Assembly: GCA_965217095.1 (NCBI GenBank)
Contig: OZ244235.1
Location: 930,001-994,000 of the forward strand
Length of the DNA: 64,000 nt
Reading direction: 5' to 3'
From: CAYNZV01 sp965217095
GTDB lineage: Bacteria; Latescibacterota; UBA2968; UBA8231
Shown: positions 1 through 8,429 of the stretch, piece by piece
How positions within the stretch are numbered: the first letter of the stretch is position 1
Layout: every line of letters begins with the position of its first letter
Notes under the pieces: model-generated
Told to the model about the DNA's origin: nothing
What the model saw: only the letters and a program-made list of their open reading frames with translations
The model's database searches: none
Position numbers and translations under genes: made by a program

Positions 1-1080
1 CAGGTAGCTGCCCACCGCTTCAGCGTTCTCCCACAATCTCTCCCGCATAAGGATGTCGATAGCCGTCAAGGCAGCGGTGCAACAGACGGGATGCCCGCCG
101 TAGGTGGAAATCTGCGAGAACTCCCTGTCTTCATCCGGAGAGCCGAGGAATGCCTCGAACACCTCCGAGGTGACGACGCATGCTCCCAGCGGCAGGTAGC
201 CGCTGGTGGCGCCCTTCGCCAGCGTAATCATGTCGGGCACGACGCCCCAGTGTTCGCAGGCAAACAACCTTCCGGTCCGCCCGAAGCCGTTGATGACCTC
301 GTCGAAAATAAGCAGGACTCCATAGCGATCGCAGATCTCGCGAAGCTGGGGTAGATATTCGTCGGGCGGAACCAGAACCCCGCCGCCCCCTATGATCGGC
401 TCGGCGATGACTGCGGCTACCGTTTCCGGCCCCTCGCGGATAATCGCATCTTCTATCTCGGTGACGCAGGCCACACCGCACGTCGGGTACTGCAGATGAA
501 GCGGGCAGCGATAACAGTAGGGAGGATCTGTGTGCAGAAACCCGGGTACCAGCGGTTCGAACTTCGTTCGGCGACCTACCTGGCCCGTCGCCGAGAGGGC
601 GCCCAGGGTGAAGCCGTGGTATCCCAGGTACCGCGCTATCACCTTAAATCTGTTTTCTCCAGGAAACCGTTGCCGGCAGTACTGTCGGGCGATCTTGAGT
701 GCGGTTTCGTTCGCTTCGGAGCCGCTAGCACTGAAAAACGAGTGCTGCAGATCGCCGGGCAGAATATCCGCCAGGCGGGAAGCCAGGTTGGCGGCGGGGG
801 CGGTGACCATCGCACTGGAAGCGTACGGAAGCTTCTTCATCTGCTCGTATACCGCATCGGCAATTTCGGTGCGGCCGTACCCCAGGGTCACGTTCCAGAC
901 TCCCGCAATGCCGTCGATGTAGCTGTTGCCCTCCGCGTCCTGAATTCTAACCCCATCGCCCGACGTGATCACCATGAGGTCGGTCTGCTCAAGGGTCCGA
1001 TGCTGCAGCATCGGATGCCACACGTGCTGTTGATCTACAGTGCGAACGGCATCTGCTGAAATCGTCTCTAGTAAGGTCAT
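1..1080 (-). CDS. Class III PLP-dependent aminotransferase (C-terminus beyond left edge)
   Basis: The first 360 codons of a fold-type I class III aminotransferase are present; the C-terminal end lies outside the window. The ATG at 1080 opens a protein with the family's WHP motif near residue 22, a GVWNVTLGYG segment, the FSASGSEANETALKIAR phosphate-binding region, the FDEVINGFGRTG motif carrying the pyridoxal-ring aspartate, and the catalytic lysine at about residue 289 in TLAKGATSGYLPLGA. It should move an amino group from an amine or omega-amino acid to a keto acid in the cytoplasm. The WHP start resembles omega-amino acid:pyruvate transaminases, but the substrate cannot be fixed from sequence. 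It diverges from the MetE-like/DUF3830/class V aminotransferase run to the right and may share its catabolic context. Confidence 0.93.
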   Translation of the reverse strand, partial: MTLLETISADAVRTVDQQHVWHPMLQHRTLEQTDLMVITSGDGVRIQDAEGNSYIDGIAGVWNVTLGYGRTEIADAVYEQMKKLPYASSAMVTAPAANLASRLADILPGDLQHSFFSASGSEANETALKIARQYCRQRFPGENRFKVIARYLGYHGFTLGALSATGQVGRRTKFEPLVPGFLHTDPPYCYRCPLHLQYPTCGVACVTEIEDAIIREGPETVAAVIAEPIIGGGGVLVPPDEYLPQLREICDRYGVLLIFDEVINGFGRTGRLFACEHWGVVPDMITLAKGATSGYLPLGACVVTSEVFEAFLGSPDEDREFSQISTYGGHPVCCTAALTAIDILMRERLWENAEAVGSYL

Positions 1081-1184
1081 CTCTCGATCCTCTGCTCGTG
1101 CCGGGAGTGTTCGTCGATTGCGCTAATCTACTGATAGCGTTCGATAGCATCAACGCACCGCAGCAGTTAAGGCGTTGTGTTCGC

Positions 1185-1213
1185 TTGACTTGATGATGTC
1201 ATTTTGATAACTA
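1185..1213 (+). promoter_or_regulatory. Candidate sigma-70-type promoter for the MetE-like gene
   Basis: TTGACT at 1185-1190 is followed after 17 bases by a weak -10, TAACTA, at 1208-1213. Transcription would begin near 1219, downstream of the possible ATG at 1204 and upstream of the ATG at 1264. This supports the later start of the next gene. Confidence 0.35.
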
Positions 1214-1263
1214 CTCGAACTGCAACGGGTTTCGAGCGCTGTGGAATCGCGAAGGATCCTCCA

Positions 1264-2331
1264 ATGCCCAATCATCTGTTTCCCACGACCGTCATCGGGA
1301 GTTTGCCCCGGCCCGAGTGGCTGCGCCAGGCAATCCTGGATCGCAAGTCTGGCGCGCTGACCGAGGACGAGACCACCGCGATTCTCGACCGAGTGATCGA
1401 CGAGGCGATCCTGCTGCAGGAACGGTCCGGCCTGGAGGAGATTACGGATGGGGAGTGGCGCAGGGAGAGTTATGTCAAGGTGTTCGCTGAGCGCGTGCGG
1501 GGTTTTGAGAGCGATCTCAATGTGAGTGATATTCCGTATCCTGCGGTGGTTGCTCCAGTGGAGTACTACCGACCCATCGCCCTGGAAGAACTGAGATTTC
1601 TGCGACCCAGAACCTCCCGGCGGGTCAAGGTGACCCTGCCGGCTCCGTACATAATAGGACGCAGAATGTGGCATCCGGAATATTCCGCCAGAGCATACGC
1701 GACACGGGAGGCCCTGATGACCGACTGCGTCGGGATACTTCGCGAAGAGATCGAGAAACTGCAAGAGGCGGGCGCCGACACGGTCCAGCTCGACGAACCA
1801 TGGTTGAGCACGATGGTCGATCCGGAATTCCGCAAGAGGGAGGGCGTGGGTGACGAGCAGTGGCAGTACGAAAAAGACCTGTGCGCGGATCTGATCAATC
1901 AGACCGTCTCTGGATTCGACGATCTCAATACCGGCATGCATCTCTGCCACGCCCATTTCGCGCACAAACACGGAACCGAGGGGCCGTACGATCTAATAAT
2001 GGATACCCTGGCCAAGATCAACGTCGGAACTATATCGATGGAGTATGCTACGCCGGTGGCCGGCGGCATGAACACCTTGAACAGATTCCCGGAGCAGGTG
2101 CGGCTGGGATTAGGGTGTATCGACCACTGCAATCGCGATATCGAATCTTCCGAGCAGGTAGTTGCAAGGGTTGAAGAGGCGATGGGTTACGTGGGCAAGG
2201 AACGTATCACCTTACATCCGGATTGCGGGTTCGCCCCGTCGGTTCAGAATCCCATGGATCTGGACGAGGCGTATTTGAAGCTGTGCTCCATGTGTGAGGC
2301 TGCCCAGATCCTCCGTGAAAAACATTCGTAA
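1264..2331 (+). CDS. Cobalamin-independent methionine synthase (MetE C-terminal domain) family protein
   Basis: A 355-residue protein matching only the catalytic C-terminal half of MetE, opening with the TTVIGSLPRP signature. The zinc site is complete: the HxC pair at residues 226 and 228 (HLCHAH), Glu260 (ISMEY) and Cys321 (HPDCGF). Family members transfer a methyl group to a zinc-bound thiol. Stand-alone versions either use a methyl donor other than methyltetrahydrofolate or act on substrates other than homocysteine. The start at 1264 is chosen because AAGGA lies 7 bases upstream and the conserved region begins there; an in-frame ATG 60 bases earlier would precede the likely transcription start. 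The next gene, a DUF3830 protein, follows within 17 bases, so the two are probably co-transcribed. The lack of an N-terminal MetE domain and the neighbours argue against ordinary methionine synthesis. Confidence 0.88.
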   Translation: MPNHLFPTTVIGSLPRPEWLRQAILDRKSGALTEDETTAILDRVIDEAILLQERSGLEEITDGEWRRESYVKVFAERVRGFESDLNVSDIPYPAVVAPVEYYRPIALEELRFLRPRTSRRVKVTLPAPYIIGRRMWHPEYSARAYATREALMTDCVGILREEIEKLQEAGADTVQLDEPWLSTMVDPEFRKREGVGDEQWQYEKDLCADLINQTVSGFDDLNTGMHLCHAHFAHKHGTEGPYDLIMDTLAKINVGTISMEYATPVAGGMNTLNRFPEQVRLGLGCIDHCNRDIESSEQVVARVEEAMGYVGKERITLHPDCGFAPSVQNPMDLDEAYLKLCSMCEAAQILREKHS

Positions 2332-2347
2332 AACCGAGGGATCGAAA

Positions 2348-2836
2348 ATGAGTACTAGAACAATCGAGGTGCGGCTGGAGAAACGTGGGGTTTCCTGCAA
2401 GGCGGAACTCCTCGAGGATCTGGCGCCAAAGACGTGCAATGTTCTGTGGGCGGCGCTACCGCAGGGAGGCGACGCTTTCCACGCCAAGTACGCCAGCAAC
2501 GAGGTCTACACGCTCGTTCCTCCCTTTGCGCCCAAAGAGCCCGGTCTGGAAAATCCCACCATGACGCCGATCGCCGGTGACCTGGTGTATTTCTACTTCG
2601 CCCCCGGCATGGTCGCGCTTCCAGACATTAAGGATTCCGAGTTCAAGAACGGGATAGTCGACCTGGCCATCTTCTACGGTCGCGACAATTTCCTGTTTTC
2701 CCCGACCATGGGGCCGACCCCGGGAACCCGATTCGGCGCGATTACCGAAAACCTCTCCGAGATGATGGAGGCGTGTACCAACGTGTGGCGAGAAGGGTTC
2801 GCCGGGGAGCGCCTTATCTTCGAACGCTCCGACTAG
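2348..2836 (+). CDS. DUF3830 family protein (cyclophilin-like fold)
   Basis: This 162-residue protein resembles the DUF3830 family. Its features are an AELLEDLAPKTCNVLWAALP segment near the N-terminus, the HAKYASNEVY stretch, and the central GDLVYFYF motif that replaces the usual GDILYYPG-like strand. The family adopts a cyclophilin-like barrel but has no established enzymatic role. It often sits beside amidohydrolases, aminotransferases and transport genes in catabolic clusters. The ATG at 2348 has a GAGG-like ribosome site just upstream; the ORF stays open 54 bases further, but that stretch overlaps the previous gene and is not conserved-looking. Position between a MetE-like protein and a class V aminotransferase suggests a shared small-molecule pathway. 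That link is inference. Confidence 0.8.
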   Translation: MSTRTIEVRLEKRGVSCKAELLEDLAPKTCNVLWAALPQGGDAFHAKYASNEVYTLVPPFAPKEPGLENPTMTPIAGDLVYFYFAPGMVALPDIKDSEFKNGIVDLAIFYGRDNFLFSPTMGPTPGTRFGAITENLSEMMEACTNVWREGFAGERLIFERSD

Positions 2837-2913
2837 CAGGTGCGGCAGCCCGTTTTCGCTACGTTGTGGGGCCGTCGCGGATGATCTCGGCGCCCTCTAA
2901 CACCTAACCCGCA

Positions 2914-4041
2914 ATGACCGAATTCCTTGTGTCACCCTCCGAGTTTGTAGGACTAGACGGGGTCACACACCTGTGCACTGGGGGCGAAGCGCCGTGGCTG
3001 AAGCGTTTCGAATCCGTCTACCAACAGTTTTCCGCCGACAAGAGCGACGGCGCAAGAGGTCGGCGCCGGATATTCGATCGGGTCTCAGCCTGTAGAACCA
3101 AGATGGGAGAGCTATGGAATGTGCCGGCGGATCGGATTGGGTTCATGCTCTCGGCGGCTGAAGGGATGAACTGGCTGGCGCGCGAGCTCGAGCTGCGGCC
3201 GGGAGATAACATCGTTACCACGCGCATGGAGTTTCCGTCGGTTGCATACGCCTGGCGTTCGGCGCGGGAGCGCGGGGTAGAGATACGCATGGTGCCGCAC
3301 AGGAGCTGGGTTGTGGCGGAAGAGGAGTTGATCGCGGCGATCGATTCCAGGACGCGCGTGCTAGCGGTAAGTCAGATAAGTTTCTATTCCGGCCAGTGTT
3401 TGGATATTCTCCGCCTTTCCGATGCGACAAGAAGGTACGGTGCCCTGTTGGCGGTGGACGCCACCCATGCTTCAGGTGTCGTAGGGGTGCCCGCCGAACT
3501 CACCGACCTTTGTGTGACGAGCTGTTACAAGTGGATGTTGGCGACCCATGGGGTGGCCCCATGCTATTTGAGCGCCAGGGTCGAGGAGGTGGCCGAGTCG
3601 ACCAGCTTCGGATGGCACAACCTGGAGGTCTGGGAACACGACACCTACGACTGCAAGCTTGAGGTAGCCGTCAAGCCGATGCCCGATCTTCTGGAACCGG
3701 GCAACCCTGCTATGATCGTAATCATGTTTCTCGAACGCGCCCTGGACCTGATACGGGATCTGGGCATCGAGCGCATAGAAGCCCACGCCCGCGAGCTTGC
3801 GGCGCGTACGAGTGCAGGTCTCAAGGAATTGGGCCGGGTCGTGATTTCTCCGGAGGAGCAACCTCGCCGGTCTGGGAACACTTGCTTCGTGGACGAGCGG
3901 GCCGAGCAATTGGCGGAACAGCTCGCGGCGCAGCGCATTTTGGTTTGGGGTGAGATGGGACGAGTTCGTATATCGACCCACCTCTACAACAACGCTGACG
4001 ATGTTGCCCGTTGTCTGAGCGCTCTTCGCAGTTTGGGATAA
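2914..4041 (+). CDS. Class V aminotransferase / cysteine desulfurase-fold PLP enzyme
   Basis: A 375-residue fold-type I PLP protein. The conserved DATHASGVVG motif (pyridine-nitrogen aspartate) is followed by the Schiff-base lysine at about residue 206 in SCYKWMLATHGV. The layout resembles isopenicillin-N epimerase-like and selenocysteine-lyase/cysteine-desulfurase relatives. A typical desulfurase active-site cysteine loop is not evident, so a role as aminotransferase, lyase or epimerase is more likely than sulfur mobilisation. The next gene begins 8 bases after the stop, suggesting an operon continuing into membrane proteins. Confidence 0.86.
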   Translation: MTEFLVSPSEFVGLDGVTHLCTGGEAPWLKRFESVYQQFSADKSDGARGRRRIFDRVSACRTKMGELWNVPADRIGFMLSAAEGMNWLARELELRPGDNIVTTRMEFPSVAYAWRSARERGVEIRMVPHRSWVVAEEELIAAIDSRTRVLAVSQISFYSGQCLDILRLSDATRRYGALLAVDATHASGVVGVPAELTDLCVTSCYKWMLATHGVAPCYLSARVEEVAESTSFGWHNLEVWEHDTYDCKLEVAVKPMPDLLEPGNPAMIVIMFLERALDLIRDLGIERIEAHARELAARTSAGLKELGRVVISPEEQPRRSGNTCFVDERAEQLAEQLAAQRILVWGEMGRVRISTHLYNNADDVARCLSALRSLG

Positions 4042-4048
4042 TCTCCTT

Positions 4049-5725
4049 TTGTCGGGCCCAATCCGCACCAGCTGGAGATGGATCTCGCTGCTGCTGCTGG
4101 TTGCCGGCATGTCAGCCTGGATCCTGTTCGCTCTCTGGGGCGAGAATCTCGTGCGCTCCATCTACGCCTCCGTCGCCCCCGCTGAGTTTCTGAATGGCCT
4201 CATAAAGAGACAGTCCGTACATCCAGTCGAATACTACCTGGACAGGGGGTGGACGGCGGCGCGGGGCGTAGCCTGGTTGATGTGGAGCGCTGCAGCCCTG
4301 ATAGCGCTCTACCACACACTGCTGGCTGCCCGGGTACTGAGGCGGAGAAGTCAGCCGCTTTTGGTGGCGATCCTGTTCGCGACAACCCTGTTTTGCGAGT
4401 CGTACATCCTCGGCGTACCGATTTTTCAGCTGCTGCCCCATTGGTTCTGGTCCCTGCGTCCCAAGGAGCTCGAGAACTGGTGGGTTCTCATCCCGCTCGC
4501 AGCGATCCTGTTGGGTGCCTTGCCCCAGATATTTAGTAGTCCGGCAAGGAAAACGCGTAATCTGGTGTTCCTGATCCTGGCAGGAACCCTCGTGCAGTAC
4601 GGGATGGCCACGATGGACGGTAATGCACTTGACGGCTTGCGCCAAAGGTTGCTGGATACCGGCCATGGTAGCTTCCCGCGAGTAGCCTCCGATCAGATAA
4701 GCCTCTCTCGAGTCATCGGCGGTTACGATGAGATGCTGGCCAGGGACGAACTGGCGGACTATCCGTTCGGTACCAAACCGCCTGGCATGCTTGTTTTCTT
4801 CGTCCTGTGCCAGAGATTGGCGGATATGCTCTCGGTTTACGGAACTAACCTGGAGCAGCTATCGACACTTGCCACCTTGCTGTTTCCCTTCCTTACCTAT
4901 GTGGCGCTGGTGCCGCTGTATATGGTTTGCCGGCAGTACGTGGGCACGAAAGAGGCCTGGGTGCCCTGCTGTCTATACATCGCGCTCCCCAACCTTGTGC
5001 TGATGAACATGCATCTGGATCAGTTTCTGTTGCCCCAGCTGGGACTCTGGTTCGCTCTTGCCTTGATCGTCGCGCAGCGCCGCGGCAGCGCGCTGGTCGG
5101 TGTGCTGAGCGGGGTCCTGCTCTATCTCTGTCTGTTTGTTTCGTTTTCGTTGATCGCGCTGCTCGCCCTGGTCCCCGTCGTCCTTATTGAGCGCGGCACC
5201 GGTCGTTCAAACGCGACCAGGACGACGATCTACCTGATCTTGGGGTTCGCAGGTTCCTACGGTCTGCTCTACGCCATCGCGGACTATAGCGCAGTTGAAC
5301 GCTTTGCCGCGGCCGTCGGCCGGCATTCACAGTGGAAGGTAGAGACATGGGGTATCCCGAACGTTGTCTACTTCGCCATCTTGAACACCGTGGAGTTCGC
5401 CCTTTGGTGCGGGGTGCCGGTTGCCGTTCTATGCGGGACCGAGCTGTATCGATCAGCTCGGTCCATGTGGACCACCAAAGTAGTGGCAGAGGAGGGCACG
5501 CTCGGTGTTGCTCTTCTGGTTACAGGAGTGTTCTTGCTCATACTCGGGAGAACCGTTGGAGAGACTGGCCGACTGTGGATGTTCCTGGCGCCGCTGGTAG
5601 CGTTTTGCGCTGGAGCGACGTTGAACAGATTGATGCCTCATCGCATTTTGGCGGGGACTGGCGTGACGATCGCATTGCAGATGGCGGTCATTCTCACGCT
5701 CAAGCGATATCAGGATTTCTTTTGA
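4049..5725 (+). CDS. Polytopic membrane protein, GT-C glycosyltransferase-like
   Basis: About 558 residues, with roughly a dozen hydrophobic segments including a strong one near residues 12-30. A loop around residues 220-250 carries DEMLARDELADYPFGTKPPG, which resembles the lumenal KPPG/acidic region of ArnT/PMT-type GT-C transferases that use polyprenyl-phosphate sugars. I do not recognise a specific subfamily. The start is a TTG at 4049, 8 bases after the previous stop; no better in-frame ATG occurs until 4109, inside the first hydrophobic segment, so the start is uncertain. The following gene, 8 bases downstream, encodes a second GT-C-like protein. Together they suggest glycan assembly on the periplasmic face. 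Confidence 0.7.
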   Translation: MSGPIRTSWRWISLLLLVAGMSAWILFALWGENLVRSIYASVAPAEFLNGLIKRQSVHPVEYYLDRGWTAARGVAWLMWSAAALIALYHTLLAARVLRRRSQPLLVAILFATTLFCESYILGVPIFQLLPHWFWSLRPKELENWWVLIPLAAILLGALPQIFSSPARKTRNLVFLILAGTLVQYGMATMDGNALDGLRQRLLDTGHGSFPRVASDQISLSRVIGGYDEMLARDELADYPFGTKPPGMLVFFVLCQRLADMLSVYGTNLEQLSTLATLLFPFLTYVALVPLYMVCRQYVGTKEAWVPCCLYIALPNLVLMNMHLDQFLLPQLGLWFALALIVAQRRGSALVGVLSGVLLYLCLFVSFSLIALLALVPVVLIERGTGRSNATRTTIYLILGFAGSYGLLYAIADYSAVERFAAAVGRHSQWKVETWGIPNVVYFAILNTVEFALWCGVPVAVLCGTELYRSARSMWTTKVVAEEGTLGVALLVTGVFLLILGRTVGETGRLWMFLAPLVAFCAGATLNRLMPHRILAGTGVTIALQMAVILTLKRYQDFF

Positions 5726-5732
5726 CCGCGTA

Positions 5733-7303
5733 ATGAAAAACAATATTTCGTTCAAGTCGTGGGTGGCGCTGACAACCGGACTGGCCACCGTGGGCGTCGC
5801 CTCCCTGTTTCGCTACGCCGAACTGCAGCACGGCGCTGGCATGCCTCTCGACGACTCATGGATCCACTTGCAATTCGCGCGAAATCTCGCAGAGGGTAAC
5901 GGCTTCGCCTTCAATCCGGGTGAAACGACGGCAGGCTCTACGGCTCCGCTGTGGACCCTCACGCTTGCCGTACTGATGCTGCTGCCGTGGGATATCCTCT
6001 GTTCGGTCAAGGTGCTCGGCATTCTGCTTCATTGGGTGAGCTCCATGTTTGCCGTTCGCCTTGCGCGCAACCATGGGTTGGAGGCTCCATGGGCTCTCCT
6101 GGTCGGTCTCGTAGTGGCGACAACCCCCAGGCTCATGTGGGGAGCGCTGTCGGGGATGGAGATCCCGCTATATCTGCTGCTGTCTACAGCGGGCCTTTGC
6201 TTTCACGTTGAGCGAATCGGTCGTTCGCCGGCGCGCATGGGCACCATGCTGTTGGCACTAGCTGTCCTGGCACGTCCGGAGTGCCTCATTCTGTTTCCGC
6301 TTTGTCTCATCGACAGGTGGCGTTTCGATCGTTCGCAGGATCACCGTCGAACGAACCTCAGGCACATTCTACTCTTCGCCGCCATTATCGCGCCATCGAT
6401 TGCGTTCAACCTACTCGTCGCGGGCAATCCTCTGCCCAATACTTATTACGCCAAGGTGGGTGGGTACGGGTTACTGCAGGCGATCGCCGCAACTGACGTG
6501 ACGCAAGTAGGAAAGGCGCTGGTTGTCTACCCATTGATTCAGGCTCGCGAGCTGGGTCGGTTTGCGGTGGAGAACAGTCTCTTCGTGAGCATGGCATGCC
6601 TCGTGGGTTTGCTGGAACTGCTACGTCGCGATCGTTCTGGCAATGAGAGGTTGCCATGGATCATTCCGCTCGTCCTTGTGGCGTTTCCGTTGGTCCGAGG
6701 AACTGTCGCCCCGTTCAAGGGAGCCCTGTTTCAGCACGGTCGGTACGCAGCTTTTCTCGTGCCGCTGATAACGGTTGCCGGAGTGCTGGGACTCAGGGGC
6801 TTATTCGTGGTCCTCGCTCACAGCCGCTCCAGCGAGCAGACCCGACGCCTGCGGCAATGGGCAATTCCCGCTGTCGTGGGTTTGTTAGTGGTCGAGCTGG
6901 CCGTCGCCAACATCAAATACGCCCCCACCTACGCACTCAACGTCGCCAACATCAACTCCACTCACGTGAAAATGGGGCAGTGGCTGGCCAGCAATACGCC
7001 ACCGGACGCCGTCGTTGCCACCCATGATATCGGGGCCATCGGTATCTGTACGACACTACCGGCCTGATAACACCGACGGTTCTGGAATACCTTCCGACAG
7101 GACGACCCGCGGATGAGGGCGTCGCCCGGTTTTTACGCGACGAGAAACCCGACTACCTCGTGCTCATACCCAGCTGGTACCCTACCTTGACCCGAAGAAT
7201 CGAAGGAATTCAGCCTGTTTTTGCGATCAATGTCTCCGACAATACGGTGGTAGCCGGAGACCGGTTCGTCGCCTATAAGCTTCCCTGGTCCTCGCTGCCG
7301 TAG
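5733..7303 (+). CDS. GT-C family membrane glycosyltransferase, frame broken near 7049
   Basis: The N-terminal part reads DDSWIHLQFARNLAEGNGFAFNPGE and GSTAPLWT. These are characteristic first-loop motifs of a GT-C family with a catalytic DD/E site, followed by about ten membrane segments. The frame opened at 5733 stops at 7067, right after VATHDIGAIGIC. The adjoining frame resumes exactly the expected continuation, YDTTGLITPTVLEYL, and runs 84 codons to a TAG at 7301-7303. Restoring a single T in the TGTAC at 7047-7051 rejoins the two parts into about 523 residues. I therefore annotate one gene with a one-base loss, either a sequencing indel or a recent mutation. It would add a sugar from a polyprenyl donor to a periplasmic acceptor. 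Confidence 0.75.
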
Positions 7304-7402
7304 GAGGGCCCATAGCATCTCCAGCCATTTGTCAGAAAATCGGCAAACTCGTACCTTTTGGTCGCATCTTCCTCCCACGTCTTCAATAGCTCGAGACCCA
7401 CA

Positions 7403-8371
7403 ATGAAAGCCATTCGGTTTCACGACAGCGGCGGCCCCGAGGTTCTGCGTTACGAGGAGATCCCCGATCCGCAACCGGCAGCCGGCCAGGCATTGATCAC
7501 CGTCGAAGCTTGCGGATTGAACTTCATCGATACCTATCATCGCAGCGGCCTGTATCCGGTCGACCTGCCGTGCATCCCCGGTATGGAGGCCGCCGGCATA
7601 GTTACAGCCGTGGGCGAAGAAGTAACCGTTTGCGCTGTGGGCGATCGGGTCGCCTACGCCGGAGTTTTGGGGGCGTATGCCGAAAAAGTAGCGGTCGAGG
7701 CCGGGAAGTTGGTGAAACTGCCAGACGGCGTCGATTGCGAAACAGGCGCCGCATTGATGTTGCAGGGTTTGACGGCGCACTACCTCACCCACAGCACCTA
7801 CCCCGTTGGAAACGGAGACACGGTTCTGGTGCACGCGGCCGCCGGAGGCGTGGGTCTGCTTTTGACTCAGATCGCGAAGATGCTTGGGGCGCGAGTGTTC
7901 GGCACCGTATCGACGGCGGCCAAAGAGGACCTTGCCCGCGCCGCCGGTGCTGATGACGTAATCAGGTACACCGAGAGCGACTTCGAGAAAGAGGTATTGG
8001 CACATACCGAAGGCCGCGGCGTGAACGTAGTCTACGATGGCGTGGCACGAGATACCTTCGAGCAGAGTCTAAACGTGCTGAAACCTAGGGGGTACATGGT
8101 TCTATTCGGCCAATCCAGTGGGCCGGTGGAACCGTTCGACCCAGCGATTCTCAACATCAAGGGATCCCTCTTCCTTACTCGACCCACGATGGTGAACTAT
8201 ATCCAAACACGGGAGGAGTTGCTGGGGCGGGCGAACGACCTCCTGCAGTGGGTGCGGGACAACCGACTCGACGTACGTATCGGGGATCGATTTCCGCTGG
8301 CCGATGCGGCGGAGGCACACGAGGCGCTGCAAGGGCGGCGAACGACGGGAAAGGTGTTGTTGTTACCGTGA
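7403..8371 (+). CDS. qor: NADPH:quinone oxidoreductase (zeta-crystallin type, MDR superfamily)
   Basis: A 322-residue medium-chain dehydrogenase/reductase lacking the zinc ligands, as in the quinone oxidoreductase branch. The N-terminal GroES-like domain includes EACGLNFIDTYHRSGLYP, which matches the QOR signature. The Rossmann domain contains HAAAGGVGLLLTQIAKMLGA, and VYDGVARDTF marks the substrate cleft. It should reduce quinones or enones with NADPH in the cytoplasm. The ATG at 7403 is chosen because the MKAIRFHDSGGPEVLRYEE opening is typical; an upstream in-frame start adds 15 unconserved residues. The gene stands alone after the GT-C genes and before rpsA. Confidence 0.93.
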   Translation: MKAIRFHDSGGPEVLRYEEIPDPQPAAGQALITVEACGLNFIDTYHRSGLYPVDLPCIPGMEAAGIVTAVGEEVTVCAVGDRVAYAGVLGAYAEKVAVEAGKLVKLPDGVDCETGAALMLQGLTAHYLTHSTYPVGNGDTVLVHAAAGGVGLLLTQIAKMLGARVFGTVSTAAKEDLARAAGADDVIRYTESDFEKEVLAHTEGRGVNVVYDGVARDTFEQSLNVLKPRGYMVLFGQSSGPVEPFDPAILNIKGSLFLTRPTMVNYIQTREELLGRANDLLQWVRDNRLDVRIGDRFPLADAAEAHEALQGRRTTGKVLLLP

Positions 8372-8429
8372 GTGTAAAGCCTACCCGTTAGCTATCCGAT
8401 GTACCCAGAAGACCTAAAGGAGCAGTGAG

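Noticed and set aside
1150..1971. 273-codon minus-strand ORF
   Set aside because: Antisense to the MetE-like gene, no motifs.
7040..7060. Programmed ribosomal frameshift in the GT-C gene and similar sites
   Set aside because: No slippery heptamer or downstream structure is evident, and many unrelated genes show the same kind of break at short homopolymers.
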